Of a DNA stretch of 18,829 nt, positions 7,116-14,176 are shown one piece after another. The DNA lies in assembly GCA_041576015.1 (NCBI GenBank), contig JBFGLT010000046.1, positions 1-18,829 on the forward strand, in the 5' to 3' direction. Origin of the DNA: JABDIY01 sp041576015 (GTDB taxonomy: Bacteria > Actinomycetota > Acidimicrobiia > Acidimicrobiales > SZUA-35). Below the pieces are notes generated by a model. It ran no database searches and was not told the DNA's origin. It saw only the letters and a list, made by a program, of their open reading frames with translations. The first letter of the stretch is position 1, and every line of letters starts with the position of its first letter. Both the position numbers and the translations under genes were made by a program.

Positions 7116-8827
7116 TGGATCACGCGCCGGGGTGGAGACGGCGGCTGGCAGTGCCGGTGGCGCTCGGCCGGGGTCTGGCCGGCCGGCCCACCACGATTCC
7201 CCGGGCCGACATCGTTTCCGCCGTGGTCGTGTCGGCCCTCATGGTGCCCCAGGCCCTCGGGTATGCGGCGGTCGCCCGGGTCCCCGTGCAAGCGGGACTG
7301 TACGCCATCCCCGCGGCGCTGATCGTTTATGCACTGTTGGGGTCCTCACCCCAGCTCATCGTCGGTCCGGTGTCGACGGTCTCGGTGCTCACCGGCTCGC
7401 TGCTCGCCGCCCGCGGCGCCCTGACACCGTCGGAGGCGGTCGGCGTGGCGGCGGCACTGGCCATCGTTTCCGGTCTGGTCCTGGTCGTCGCAGGCGTGGC
7501 GCGCATCGGGTGGGTCGCCGAGTTCCTGTCCAAACCGATCATCACCGGCTTCGTCTTCGGCCTGACCATCGTGATCATCATCGGCGAGCTCCCCGTCGTT
7601 CTGGGCCTGCCCCGCCCGAGCGGGACGGTGATCGAGCGGCTCGAGACCCTGATTCGCAGTGCCGGCGATCTGCACGGACCGACCGCCGCCGTCGGCGTGC
7701 TGGCACTCGTCGCCCTCTTCGGCGGAGCCCGCATCCACCGCAGTGTTCCATGGGGCCTGATCGTCGTGGTCGTCGGGCTGATCGCCTCACCGGTCCTCGA
7801 CCTGCCGGGGCGAGGCATCGCCGAGGTCGGAACGGTACCCCTGGGCCTGCCCCGACCCTCGCTGCCCGACATCTCCGGTTCTGAGTTCGTGGCTCTGTTC
7901 GTGAGCGGCGCCGGTCTGGCGCTGGTCGGGCTGGCCGAGAGCCTCAGCGCAGCGCGGCTCTTCGCCGTACGCAATGGCTACCGGGTCAACGCCGACCAGG
8001 AGTTCATCGCCACCGGCGCAGCGAACATCGCCGCCGGGTTCTCGGGGGGCCTCGGCGTCGCCGGCAGCCTGTCCAAGACGGCGACGGTGGACAGCTCGGG
8101 TGGCAAGAGCCAGGTGACCGGCCTGGCGGCGGCGGCGATCGTCGTCGTCGCGCTGATCTCGCTCGCTTCGTCGCTCGAAGCCCTGCCGAGCGCCATCCTG
8201 TCGGCCATCGTCATCCAAGCGGTGTGGGGCCTCATGGATCACGGCGCGATCCTCCGCTACCGGCAGGTGCGCCGGAACGACTTCAACGCCGCCATCGCCG
8301 CCCTCTTCGGCGTCCTGCTCCTCGGCACGCTGACCGGCCTGGTCATCGCGATCGCCTTGTCGGTGATCGGCCTGGTGTACCGATCGGGGCGTGTCGAAGT
8401 GGACGTTCTCGGCCGGGTGAAGGGCGAGAAGGCGGCCTGGGGGGCCCTGCGCCGCAATCCGGACGCACCGACCAAGGATGGCATCTTGATCCTGCGGCTG
8501 AGCGCACCGCTGTTCTGGGTCAACGCCGCCTCGGCCAGCACCCTGATCCTCGACAAGGTCGAACGGGCACCGGACACCCGCGCAGTCATCCTCGACCTAG
8601 AGGCGACCAGCCAGCTCGACGTCACCAGCGTGGACGAGCTGATGGCCCTGATCCGCCGGCTCCGCGAGAAGGGTGTGGACGTCTACCTCGTCCGGCTCAT
8701 GTACCGCGCCCGGCAGGTGCTCAGAGCGGCCGGGGCAACCGAAGAGATCGGCCGGGACCACATGTGGCGCACGATCTCCCAGGGGGTCAGGGCCGCCAAG
8801 GCGGCCAGATCCGACGCCGGGGGGTGA
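7112..8827 (+). CDS. SulP family anion transporter with C-terminal STAS domain
   Basis: This 571-residue inner-membrane transporter of the SLC26/SulP family has a normal length for the group. The N-terminal signature is present: M-V-P-Q-A-L-G-Y-A at about 49-57, then G-L-Y-A-I-P-A and G-P-V-S-T-V-S-V-L-T-G, which form the substrate-binding TM1/TM3 region. The central part carries a run of hydrophobic segments consistent with the usual 12-14 helices. Residues about 458-560 are a cytoplasmic STAS domain with L-D-V-T-S-V-D-E-L in the position of the conserved anti-sigma-antagonist loop. Members carry sulfate, bicarbonate or dicarboxylates; which one cannot be told. Translation starts at ATG 7112 (or the adjacent ATG 7115), overlapping the thioesterase-like stop, and GTG 8824 of the next frame overlaps its own stop. 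Confidence 0.92.
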   Translation: MMDHAPGWRRRLAVPVALGRGLAGRPTTIPRADIVSAVVVSALMVPQALGYAAVARVPVQAGLYAIPAALIVYALLGSSPQLIVGPVSTVSVLTGSLLAARGALTPSEAVGVAAALAIVSGLVLVVAGVARIGWVAEFLSKPIITGFVFGLTIVIIIGELPVVLGLPRPSGTVIERLETLIRSAGDLHGPTAAVGVLALVALFGGARIHRSVPWGLIVVVVGLIASPVLDLPGRGIAEVGTVPLGLPRPSLPDISGSEFVALFVSGAGLALVGLAESLSAARLFAVRNGYRVNADQEFIATGAANIAAGFSGGLGVAGSLSKTATVDSSGGKSQVTGLAAAAIVVVALISLASSLEALPSAILSAIVIQAVWGLMDHGAILRYRQVRRNDFNAAIAALFGVLLLGTLTGLVIAIALSVIGLVYRSGRVEVDVLGRVKGEKAAWGALRRNPDAPTKDGILILRLSAPLFWVNAASASTLILDKVERAPDTRAVILDLEATSQLDVTSVDELMALIRRLREKGVDVYLVRLMYRARQVLRAAGATEEIGRDHMWRTISQGVRAAKAARSDAGG

Positions 8828-8860
8828 CCCCGGGATCTCGCCGCCGGTCACATGGGCGGA

Positions 8861-8919
8861 GAGCAGATCCTGCGACACTCGATCGAGTGGAGCGGATCCT
8901 TCGCCACAGCACCATCGAC
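8861..8919 (+). repeat. Imperfect tandem repeat at the start of the membrane-protein gene
   Basis: Bases 8861-8887 and 8890-8919 are related: each encodes, in its own frame, E-Q/R-I-L-R-H-S followed by I-E or I-D. The copies are 29 nt apart, so they sit in different frames. Several differences are synonymous (CTG/CTT, CGA/CGC, TCG/AGC). Only the second copy is in the frame of the downstream protein. Confidence 0.45.
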
Positions 8920-9603
8920 CGGGCCTACTGGGCGTTCGCCGCCCTCGCCGTGGCCGCCGCTGCGGGCCTGGTGTCGGCTGGCCGAGCCGGCGACTTCGAC
9001 CGCTTTCTCGGGCCGGTTCCACCGCTGGTGGTGATGGTCGTCGCCACCGTCGTCGGGGCGATAACGCTCCGTTTCCTGGAGGTCCGGGGCTGGTCGAAGG
9101 TCTTGTCCAAGGACGCGCAGCGTCGGGGTTCGCGACGCGCCCTCGGTGAACCGGCCGCCGCCGCCATCGGGTTCGCCGTTCTCGCTGTCGCCGCCGATGT
9201 GGCGATCGGGTTCTCCGATGACATGAACACGCCCTGGCCACGATCGATCCTGTTCTACCCGGCCATCGCGCTGGTCGCCGAGGTCGTCTTCCATCTCGTG
9301 CCACTGGCCCTCGTCATCGGTGCCGCCCGCTGGCGATTCACCGATGGTGACCAGGATTGGCGGGTGTGGACGGCCGTCGCCGTCGTCGCCTTCATCGAGA
9401 CCGTCTTTCAGGTGGTGGATGCGCTCGGTGGCCCCGAGCCGATCATCGCTGTGTTCGTCGGGCCCCACCTGTTCGCCATCGGCGCCTATGAACTGATCGC
9501 CCTCCGGCGATTCGGGTTCGTCTCGGTCGCCGTGTTCCGGCTCACCTATTACGTGCTGTGGCACATCTCCTGGGGCGAGTTGCGCCTGTCCCTGCTGTTT
9601 TGA
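8887..9603 (+). CDS. Polytopic membrane protein, possibly CPBP-like
   Basis: This is a 238-residue integral membrane protein with about seven hydrophobic segments (roughly 12-32, 42-62, 90-108, 121-146, 161-178, 186-204 and 212-230). Polar residues inside the membrane region include E132 and H136 (A-E-V-V-F-H), E171, H194 and H226 in the C-terminal Y-Y-V-L-W-H-I-S-W-G. This arrangement recalls CPBP/CAAX-protease-like intramembrane proteins, but the diagnostic EExxxR motif is absent, so I do not assign protease function. Two starts are possible. GTG 8887 gives a compact N-terminus. GTG 8824 overlaps the SulP stop as GTGA, a style used elsewhere in the window, but adds an arginine-rich stretch. 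The gene is downstream of and probably cotranscribed with the transporter, and convergent with the acyl-CoA synthetase remnant and aioA. Confidence 0.6.
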   Translation: MERILRHSTIDRAYWAFAALAVAAAAGLVSAGRAGDFDRFLGPVPPLVVMVVATVVGAITLRFLEVRGWSKVLSKDAQRRGSRRALGEPAAAAIGFAVLAVAADVAIGFSDDMNTPWPRSILFYPAIALVAEVVFHLVPLALVIGAARWRFTDGDQDWRVWTAVAVVAFIETVFQVVDALGGPEPIIAVFVGPHLFAIGAYELIALRRFGFVSVAVFRLTYYVLWHISWGELRLSLLF

Positions 9604-9604
9604 C

Positions 9605-9706
9605 TCACCGGGGGATCGTGTATCCGGCCTCGTCGCGGTCCCAGGTCCGGTCGGTGACACCGGCATCCTTGAAGTGCTGCTTTTGCACCTTGCCCGTTGC
9701 CGTGGA
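9605..9706 (-). pseudogene. C-terminal tail remnant of an acyl-CoA synthetase (AMP-binding enzyme)
   Basis: Translated on the minus strand, this gives 33 residues beginning S-T-A-T-G-K-V-Q-K and ending in Y-T-I-P-R with a TGA at 9605-9607. T-x-T-G-K-V/I-x-K is the C-terminal A10 core motif of the ANL acyl-CoA synthetases, carrying the catalytic lysine, and the sequence after it fits the last residues of fatty-acyl-CoA ligases. The rest of the roughly 500-residue enzyme is missing: upstream the DNA runs directly into the end of aioA. A D-P-R-L-V-V-V stretch resembling the preceding strand appears in another frame just upstream (about 9707-9735), suggesting a frameshift or small deletion. A 44-codon open frame from an ATG at 9739 exists but is not a plausible enzyme. 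I read it as a decayed gene end. Confidence 0.6.
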
Positions 9707-9761
9707 CCACCACGAGGCGGGGGTCGCTGTTGCGGACATAGTGCTCGACCGCTGTCCCTGG

Positions 9762-12257
9762 TCAGGCCGGGGGCAAGTTCCTGGGCGCGAAGGACATCAC
9801 GTCGGCCAGCTCGGTGGTGCCGATCTTGGTGACCGTGCCCCGGCCGAGCTTGAAGACGTAGCGCAAGCTCATCGGTTGCAGCGACGAGTCACCCGAGGTC
9901 ACCGTGTTCGACGGCGAGCCGGGATAGAGGAAGTAGGTGAAGGTCACGCCCGGCGTCACCGTGTCGGTCACGTAGGCGACGGCGGTGAACCCACCGGTGT
10001 GGGGCCGGCCCAGCTGATCGGCCACGTTGGCCGACTCGATCGACAGCAGATCGCCGCTCTCGATGCCGCGCGCGGCGGCGTCGTCGGGATGGATCTCGAG
10101 GAAGTTGGCCGGCCACCGTTCGGTCGACACAGTCCGGCGGGCGTTGTCGAACAGGTTGTTCCACAGCGCATTCACCCGGCCGTTGAGCACCCACAGCTCG
10201 CCGGCCCCGACGTCGGGACCGAGGGCTTCGTTGCGGGCAGCCACGGCATCCCAATCGGCGAACACGAAGTTGGCTTTGCCCGAATCGGACTTGAACGTGC
10301 CGTCTGCGTGTAGCCGGGGTGTCTCTTCGAGCTCGCCGTCGACGAGGCGGAGCGGGGTCTGCAGACCCTGGGTGCCGAACTCCCGCAGGAGGTCGTGACC
10401 CCTCTTGCCCTCGGCCCGGGCCTTCTCGACCAACGCGGCGAAGTCGCGGCGGCTGCCGGCCGACCGTTCGCCGGCCAGCTCGAACAGCTCGTTCGAGTCC
10501 GTCCAGTCGAAGCCCTCAAAGCCCATCTTCTGTGCCACGGTGGCGAAGATCTTCCAATCGGGCCACGCCTCGCCGGGCGGATCCATGAACCCCTCGTAGA
10601 TCCGCAGCCGCCGCTCGGCGCTGTTGCGGGCGAAGTCCTCCTCGCCCCACGTGGCGGCGGGAAGGATGATGTCGGCGTAGTCGGTGGACTCGTTGGGGTA
10701 GATCTCCTGGTGCACGATCACCGTGCCCCCGGCGTCGATGCGGCCCTTCAGCTGGGCCAGCGCCGTGTCCGGATCTGTGGAAGTGACGGCCGGTCCGCGG
10801 CTGGTCAGCTCGGTCGCGACCCGGCGCAGAGCCGACGTGGCACCCATGGCGCCGAGCCAGTTGGTGCCGACGATCCACCGAAAGCGGGTGTTGCCCTCGG
10901 CGAACCAGCGTTCGGTGTCCATCTCGATCTTGCGGCCCTCGAACTCGTGAGGCGACTTGTCGATGGGATAGCCAGCCCCCTTCTGGCCGCCGCGCTGGTG
11001 GCCACCCATACGCCCGACGGCCCGACCCTCCTCGCCGGTCGATCCGAGCAGTACGCCCAGGCTGCCGATCGCCGCCGTGTTCTCGTAGTTGTGCGACCAG
11101 TACAGACCCTTCTCGAAGAGGATGACCGTCTTGGGCTGCGGCCCGTTTTCTCCGCTCAACAGGCGGGCGGCCCGAGCGATCTTGTCGGCCGGAACACCGG
11201 TCACCCGCTCGGCGCCTTCGAGGCTGAACTCGTCGCGGCTCATCAGGTAGTCGGCGTACTGCTCGAAGCTGAGCCCGAAGCGCTGGCGGCGCCAGCTCGA
11301 CTCGGCCGCGAGCTCGGCTTCGCTGGCCGCCTTGGCCTCGATGAACGCCTCGTTCTGCCAGCCGTTCGCGATGATCTCGCGTGCGATGGCGTGGAACAGA
11401 CAGGTGTCGGTGCCCGGCTTGAGCTGGAGGTGGATGCCGTCATGAGCTTCGGCGTAGGCGGCGGTGAAGGTGCGCCGCGGGTCGACGTAGATGATGGGCG
11501 CCCCGCCCGGCGCCTGCCAGGTCGTGAACCGAACCGTCTTCGTCTCGTAGGGGTCGGAGCCGGCGATGAGCAACACCTCGGCGGCCCGATCGTCGGCGAA
11601 GGCCGAGCCGAACGCGTCGATCCCGCAGTCGCTGAGCCCGGGCACGTCATCGCCATCGGCCGGCGCGTGATGGGGAGAGTAGTTAGGGGTGCCGATGGCA
11701 CCAAGGGCCAGCTTCGACCCCGCGTAGACGTTCTCGTAGAACTCGTATGAGTAGATCTTCATCCCCCAGGCCAGCTCGTCATGGTTGGCCAGGGTGTAGG
11801 TGGACAGCTCGGCCACCAGATCGGTCGCCATCTCCCAGGAGATCGGCACGTGCTGGCCATCGACCTTGAGCAGCGGCCGGGTGTAGCGGTCGCTGGTCCG
11901 ACCGTCCTCGGTGTAGAGCTTCTTGGCCAGCGCGCCGCCCCGCACGCTGTGGGTGCCGCCCACGTTCACGACCTCGCTGGCCCCGTCGGGGATCACGATG
12001 CAGTTGTTCAGCTCGCCATCGACCCGGACGACGGCGTGCATGTTCTCCGAGGGCCAGAGCCCAGAGAGCGCCGGTGCCGGGAAGTCGATGCCGAAGGCAT
12101 TCTGGTCGGCGGCCGGTCCACCGCGCTCGTTCAGGGGCCACGTGTAGACCTTGTACCCGCAAGCCACGGGACAGTACTCACAACACGTTGTGTGCACGGT
12201 GGCGTCGGGCGGTGGAAGCGGCACCCGGGTGGCGTTCGACGGCGTGTCGGTGGACAT
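9762..12257 (-). CDS. aioA: Arsenite oxidase-family molybdopterin oxidoreductase, large subunit (AioA-like)
   Basis: This is an 831-residue periplasmic catalytic subunit of the DMSO-reductase superfamily, close to AioA's usual length of about 825. The N-terminal cluster motif is C26-x2-C29-x3-C33-x70-S104, exactly the [3Fe-4S] motif of arsenite oxidase, followed by G-Y-K-V-Y-T-W-P as in AioA. Other AioA-like blocks are S-D-P-Y-E-T-K-T, G-R416-M-G-G-H420-Q around the Mo centre, F-M-D-P-P-G and E-G-F-D-W. Residues about 684-825 form the C-terminal dinucleotide-binding domain. It has no signal peptide, as expected if it is co-exported with its Tat-carrying Rieske partner. The start at 12257 overlaps the aioB stop by one base (TGATG) and has an AGGAGG 6 nt upstream. 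The segment about 200-217, which should carry the pocket His and Glu, differs from characterised enzymes, so arsenite as substrate is not certain; related iodate reductases share the same architecture. Confidence 0.75.
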   Translation of the reverse strand: MSTDTPSNATRVPLPPPDATVHTTCCEYCPVACGYKVYTWPLNERGGPAADQNAFGIDFPAPALSGLWPSENMHAVVRVDGELNNCIVIPDGASEVVNVGGTHSVRGGALAKKLYTEDGRTSDRYTRPLLKVDGQHVPISWEMATDLVAELSTYTLANHDELAWGMKIYSYEFYENVYAGSKLALGAIGTPNYSPHHAPADGDDVPGLSDCGIDAFGSAFADDRAAEVLLIAGSDPYETKTVRFTTWQAPGGAPIIYVDPRRTFTAAYAEAHDGIHLQLKPGTDTCLFHAIAREIIANGWQNEAFIEAKAASEAELAAESSWRRQRFGLSFEQYADYLMSRDEFSLEGAERVTGVPADKIARAARLLSGENGPQPKTVILFEKGLYWSHNYENTAAIGSLGVLLGSTGEEGRAVGRMGGHQRGGQKGAGYPIDKSPHEFEGRKIEMDTERWFAEGNTRFRWIVGTNWLGAMGATSALRRVATELTSRGPAVTSTDPDTALAQLKGRIDAGGTVIVHQEIYPNESTDYADIILPAATWGEEDFARNSAERRLRIYEGFMDPPGEAWPDWKIFATVAQKMGFEGFDWTDSNELFELAGERSAGSRRDFAALVEKARAEGKRGHDLLREFGTQGLQTPLRLVDGELEETPRLHADGTFKSDSGKANFVFADWDAVAARNEALGPDVGAGELWVLNGRVNALWNNLFDNARRTVSTERWPANFLEIHPDDAAARGIESGDLLSIESANVADQLGRPHTGGFTAVAYVTDTVTPGVTFTYFLYPGSPSNTVTSGDSSLQPMSLRYVFKLGRGTVTKIGTTELADVMSFAPRNLPPA

Positions 12258-12829
12258 CACGCACCTCCTACGATCTCGACCGCCACGCCGTCCAGGTTGT
12301 CGTGGAAGCCGTAGACGAGCCGGAACAGGCCGGAGGCGAAGATCTCGTCGCCCTCGGTTTCGAGCAACACGCGGGGCAGGTTCTGGGTTCCCTGCCCGAG
12401 GACCACCTGCCCGTCCTTGGCGAGGTCGAAGGTCGTGTAGTGGCACACGCACGGCCCAAGCACCCGGTGATCGGGCTGATAGTCGGTGATCGGGCAGCCC
12501 ATGTGCGTGCAGAGGTTCGAGAAGGCGACGACGCTGCGGTTCTCACCGATCCCGCCGACAGCCCGCTCACCGAGATCGACGAGGATGTTCGACTGGCCGA
12601 GCAGCGGATAGTCGAAGAAAACAGGCTCGCCGCCCTGCAGGTCAGCCAGCGACGCGACGCGGGTACGGGGGAAGAAGTCGATCTTCACCCCGTCGACGTC
12701 TGTGGCGATGTCCTCGTCGTTGAAGATGAAGGCGAGGGGCACGATCACGCCGCCGGCGACGACCGCGCCAGCGGCCACGCCACCCAACAAGAAGTCGCGC
12801 CGCCTCATGGGCAGCCGTTTCGAGGTCAT
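12257..12829 (-). CDS. aioB: Arsenite oxidase-type Rieske subunit with Tat signal (AioB-like)
   Basis: This 190-residue small subunit passes electrons from the molybdenum subunit to a periplasmic carrier. Residues 8-31 form a twin-arginine signal (M-R-R-R-D-F-L-L followed by an alanine/glycine/valine-rich helix). The Rieske [2Fe-2S] ligands are C107-x-H109 and C127-x2-H130, with 17 residues between H109 and C127. Two further cysteines, C112 and C129, stand where many Rieske proteins form a stabilising disulfide. The C-terminal G-Q-G-T-Q-N-L-P and L-V-Y-G match AioB. The ATG at 12829 is preferred over a TTG at 12832; a TACGTT -10-like element ends 6 nt upstream, pointing to a leaderless transcript. 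It is the first gene of the aioB-aioA operon and is divergent from the cytochrome c gene 84 bases away. Confidence 0.82.
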   Translation of the reverse strand: MTSKRLPMRRRDFLLGGVAAGAVVAGGVIVPLAFIFNDEDIATDVDGVKIDFFPRTRVASLADLQGGEPVFFDYPLLGQSNILVDLGERAVGGIGENRSVVAFSNLCTHMGCPITDYQPDHRVLGPCVCHYTTFDLAKDGQVVLGQGTQNLPRVLLETEGDEIFASGLFRLVYGFHDNLDGVAVEIVGGA

Positions 12830-12835
12830 CAAGCG

Positions 12836-12841
12836 AACGTA
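12836..12841 (-). promoter_or_regulatory. -10 element of the aioBA operon (leaderless)
   Basis: On the minus strand, TACGTT ends 6 nt before the aioB ATG, with no Shine-Dalgarno between. No good -35 is visible. The 84-bp divergent gap to the cytochrome gene also holds TAGGG at 12863-12867 and again at 12871-12875, which could be a regulator site. Confidence 0.35.
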
Positions 12842-12901
12842 GGACCGACGGGGGCCTTCGAGTAGGGACCTAGGGCTCTCCTCCCTTACCGGCGAAGTCC
12901 T

Positions 12902-12907
12902 TAGGTT
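12902..12907 (+). promoter_or_regulatory. -10 element of the cytochrome c gene (leaderless)
   Basis: TAGGTT ends 6 nt before the ATG at 12914; no Shine-Dalgarno and no clear -35 are seen. With the opposing TACGTT it makes a divergent promoter pair, so the oxidoreductase and its putative acceptor may be coregulated. Confidence 0.35.
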
Positions 12908-12913
12908 GACTGG

Positions 12914-13360
12914 ATGGACGGGCGCCCCGCAGCCACAGACTCTGGGGCCGGATCCGATTTCGACATGGTCGAGGCAACCGGTTGGGCGGGAGCCGGCTTC
13001 TTCGGCGGTTTCGTCATGACCTTCGTCCTCGGGGCCGTGATCCTGGCAACCGGACTACGCGGCCAGGTCGACGACACCTCTCCGACGGGGAGCGATGTTG
13101 CCACACTGGCGACGGGGGAGCGCATCTACGCCACCCGATGCGCCGCCTGTCACGGAGCCGACGGCGCGGGTGGTATCGGCTCGCCGCTCGGTGATGGCGT
13201 CGTCGTCGAGCGCTACCCGGACATCGCCGGACAGGTCGCCGTCATCGCCAACGGTCGCCGAGCCATGCCCGGGTTCGCCGGAATCCTGACCGAGTTCGAG
13301 ATCGAGGCTGTCGCCCTCTACGAGCGCGAGCGGCTCGGCCGAGCAGGCGCATCCGGCTGA
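12914..13360 (+). CDS. Membrane-anchored mono-haem cytochrome c
   Basis: This is a 148-residue class I cytochrome c. Residues about 27-47 form one transmembrane helix (or uncleaved signal anchor), placing the haem domain outside the membrane. Haem attachment is C76-A-A-C79-H80, and M118 in A-M-P-G-F is the likely sixth ligand, at the normal distance for a small domain. The charged tail after it (F-E-I-E-A-V-A-L-Y-E-R) is the usual C-terminal helix. Its position divergent from aioBA suggests it takes electrons from the Rieske subunit and passes them to a terminal oxidase. That partnership is inference from context and from the cytochromes c often found in aio loci. It could alternatively be an unrelated respiratory cytochrome. 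Confidence 0.82.
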   Translation: MDGRPAATDSGAGSDFDMVEATGWAGAGFFGGFVMTFVLGAVILATGLRGQVDDTSPTGSDVATLATGERIYATRCAACHGADGAGGIGSPLGDGVVVERYPDIAGQVAVIANGRRAMPGFAGILTEFEIEAVALYERERLGRAGASG

Positions 13361-13448
13361 CGCGACGCAGCGGCGAGTACGGAACCGTCACCCGGGCGCG
13401 GGAGTCCTTCGACAGCGCCGTCGCCGCCGAACCGATTCTGGCCCCCGG

Positions 13449-14024
13449 CTAGGGAGCGCCGCCGCCACCTCGGCGGGCGATCTCGGCCAGCCACGGCACG
13501 GCGGCGTCGACGAAGGGCTCCTGTCCGTTCTTGAGCCGGCTGGCCGCCTCGTCGGCCGCCTCGACGGCGCCGTCGCAGAGGTGCCGGTCATAGCCGAACT
13601 CGTGACGATGCCGCTCGAAAACGTCGGCGTCGAGGATCTCGACCGATGCGTCCACCCGACGCACGACCGAGAGGTCGAGATCGACGGTCACCACCCGCCC
13701 CTGCTCCCAGCTGCACGGGGAGCCGATGTCGGCTGCGCACGACAGTGTGGGGTGGTCCGGGTAGTAGTCGACGGTCCACCAGTCCCCGCGAGGGATCAGC
13801 TTGACGAAGCCGTGGGTCAGCGAGACGTAGTCGTCCACACCGCGCCGGGCGGCGGTGTTGGCAGGAACGTAGAGCCACACGCCGTGCTCGTCCTCCCCCA
13901 GGCGCAGCATCGTGTAGCGCCAGTGAGGGTGGTCCGGCCACGTTCGGCTGTCCCACCGAATCCGTTCCACCGGCCCGACCGTACCGTGCCAGCACCGAGC
14001 CGGAATTATCCCGGCGGCATCCAT
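13449..14024 (-). CDS. DUF402 domain protein
   Basis: This is a cytoplasmic DUF402 protein of 191 residues from the ATG at 14024, or 173 from an in-frame GTG at 13970. The family includes nucleoside di-/triphosphate phosphatases and FomD, with metal-binding acidic residues. Here those are D115 and D117 in V-D-L-D-L, D125 after V-R-R-V, and D132/D134 in L-D-A-D-V-F-E-R-H (numbering from 14024). W-P-D-H-P-H-W near the N-terminus and G-E-D-E-H-G are typical of actinobacterial members. The GTG may be the true start: a TACGGT -10-like element ends 7 nt before it and family similarity begins just there. A phosphatase role is family-level inference. Nothing recognisable lies in the 88 bp between this gene and the convergent cytochrome gene. 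Confidence 0.8.
   Translation of the reverse strand: MDAAGIIPARCWHGTVGPVERIRWDSRTWPDHPHWRYTMLRLGEDEHGVWLYVPANTAARRGVDDYVSLTHGFVKLIPRGDWWTVDYYPDHPTLSCAADIGSPCSWEQGRVVTVDLDLSVVRRVDASVEILDADVFERHRHEFGYDRHLCDGAVEAADEAASRLKNGQEPFVDAAVPWLAEIARRGGGGAP
13978..13983 (-). promoter_or_regulatory. -10 element before the alternative GTG start of the DUF402 gene
   Basis: On the minus strand, TACGGT ends 7 nt before the in-frame GTG at 13970. If active, it would give a leaderless 173-residue protein and rule out the ATG at 14024. Confidence 0.3.
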
Positions 14025-14164
14025 CAGCCAGGTTTTCGACAGAATTCACAAAGGCGCCCGGGGGCCGAGGGTCCGAAGCGGCCGTCGCTCTCGCCTCGTG
14101 CGGGCATTCTGCGCCCCCCGTCGCCCAGCCGTCACTCGAGAGGGATGCCTCCCTGGCTCACAAC

Positions 14165-14170
14165 TACGCT
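14165..14170 (+). promoter_or_regulatory. -10 element of the 14177 operon (leaderless)
   Basis: TACGCT ends 6 nt before the ATG at 14177, with no Shine-Dalgarno. No convincing -35 is seen. It would drive the three overlapping genes downstream. Confidence 0.35.
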
Positions 14171-14176
14171 GGATCG

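Noticed and set aside
9755..9772. Weak hairpin at the end of aioA as a terminator
   Set aside because: Six pairs including a G-T wobble, overlapping the aioA stop, and no T tract.
10395..11750. Long open frame antisense to aioA (451 codons, plus strand)
   Set aside because: It is a high-G+C shadow of aioA: no recognisable motif, while the minus strand carries clear AioA signatures over the same bases.
13361..13443. Protein-like stretch ending in A-E-P-I-L-A-P-G before a TAG at the end of the cytochrome-DUF402 gap
   Set aside because: The frame has no start codon in the gap and is out of frame with the cytochrome; too short to identify.
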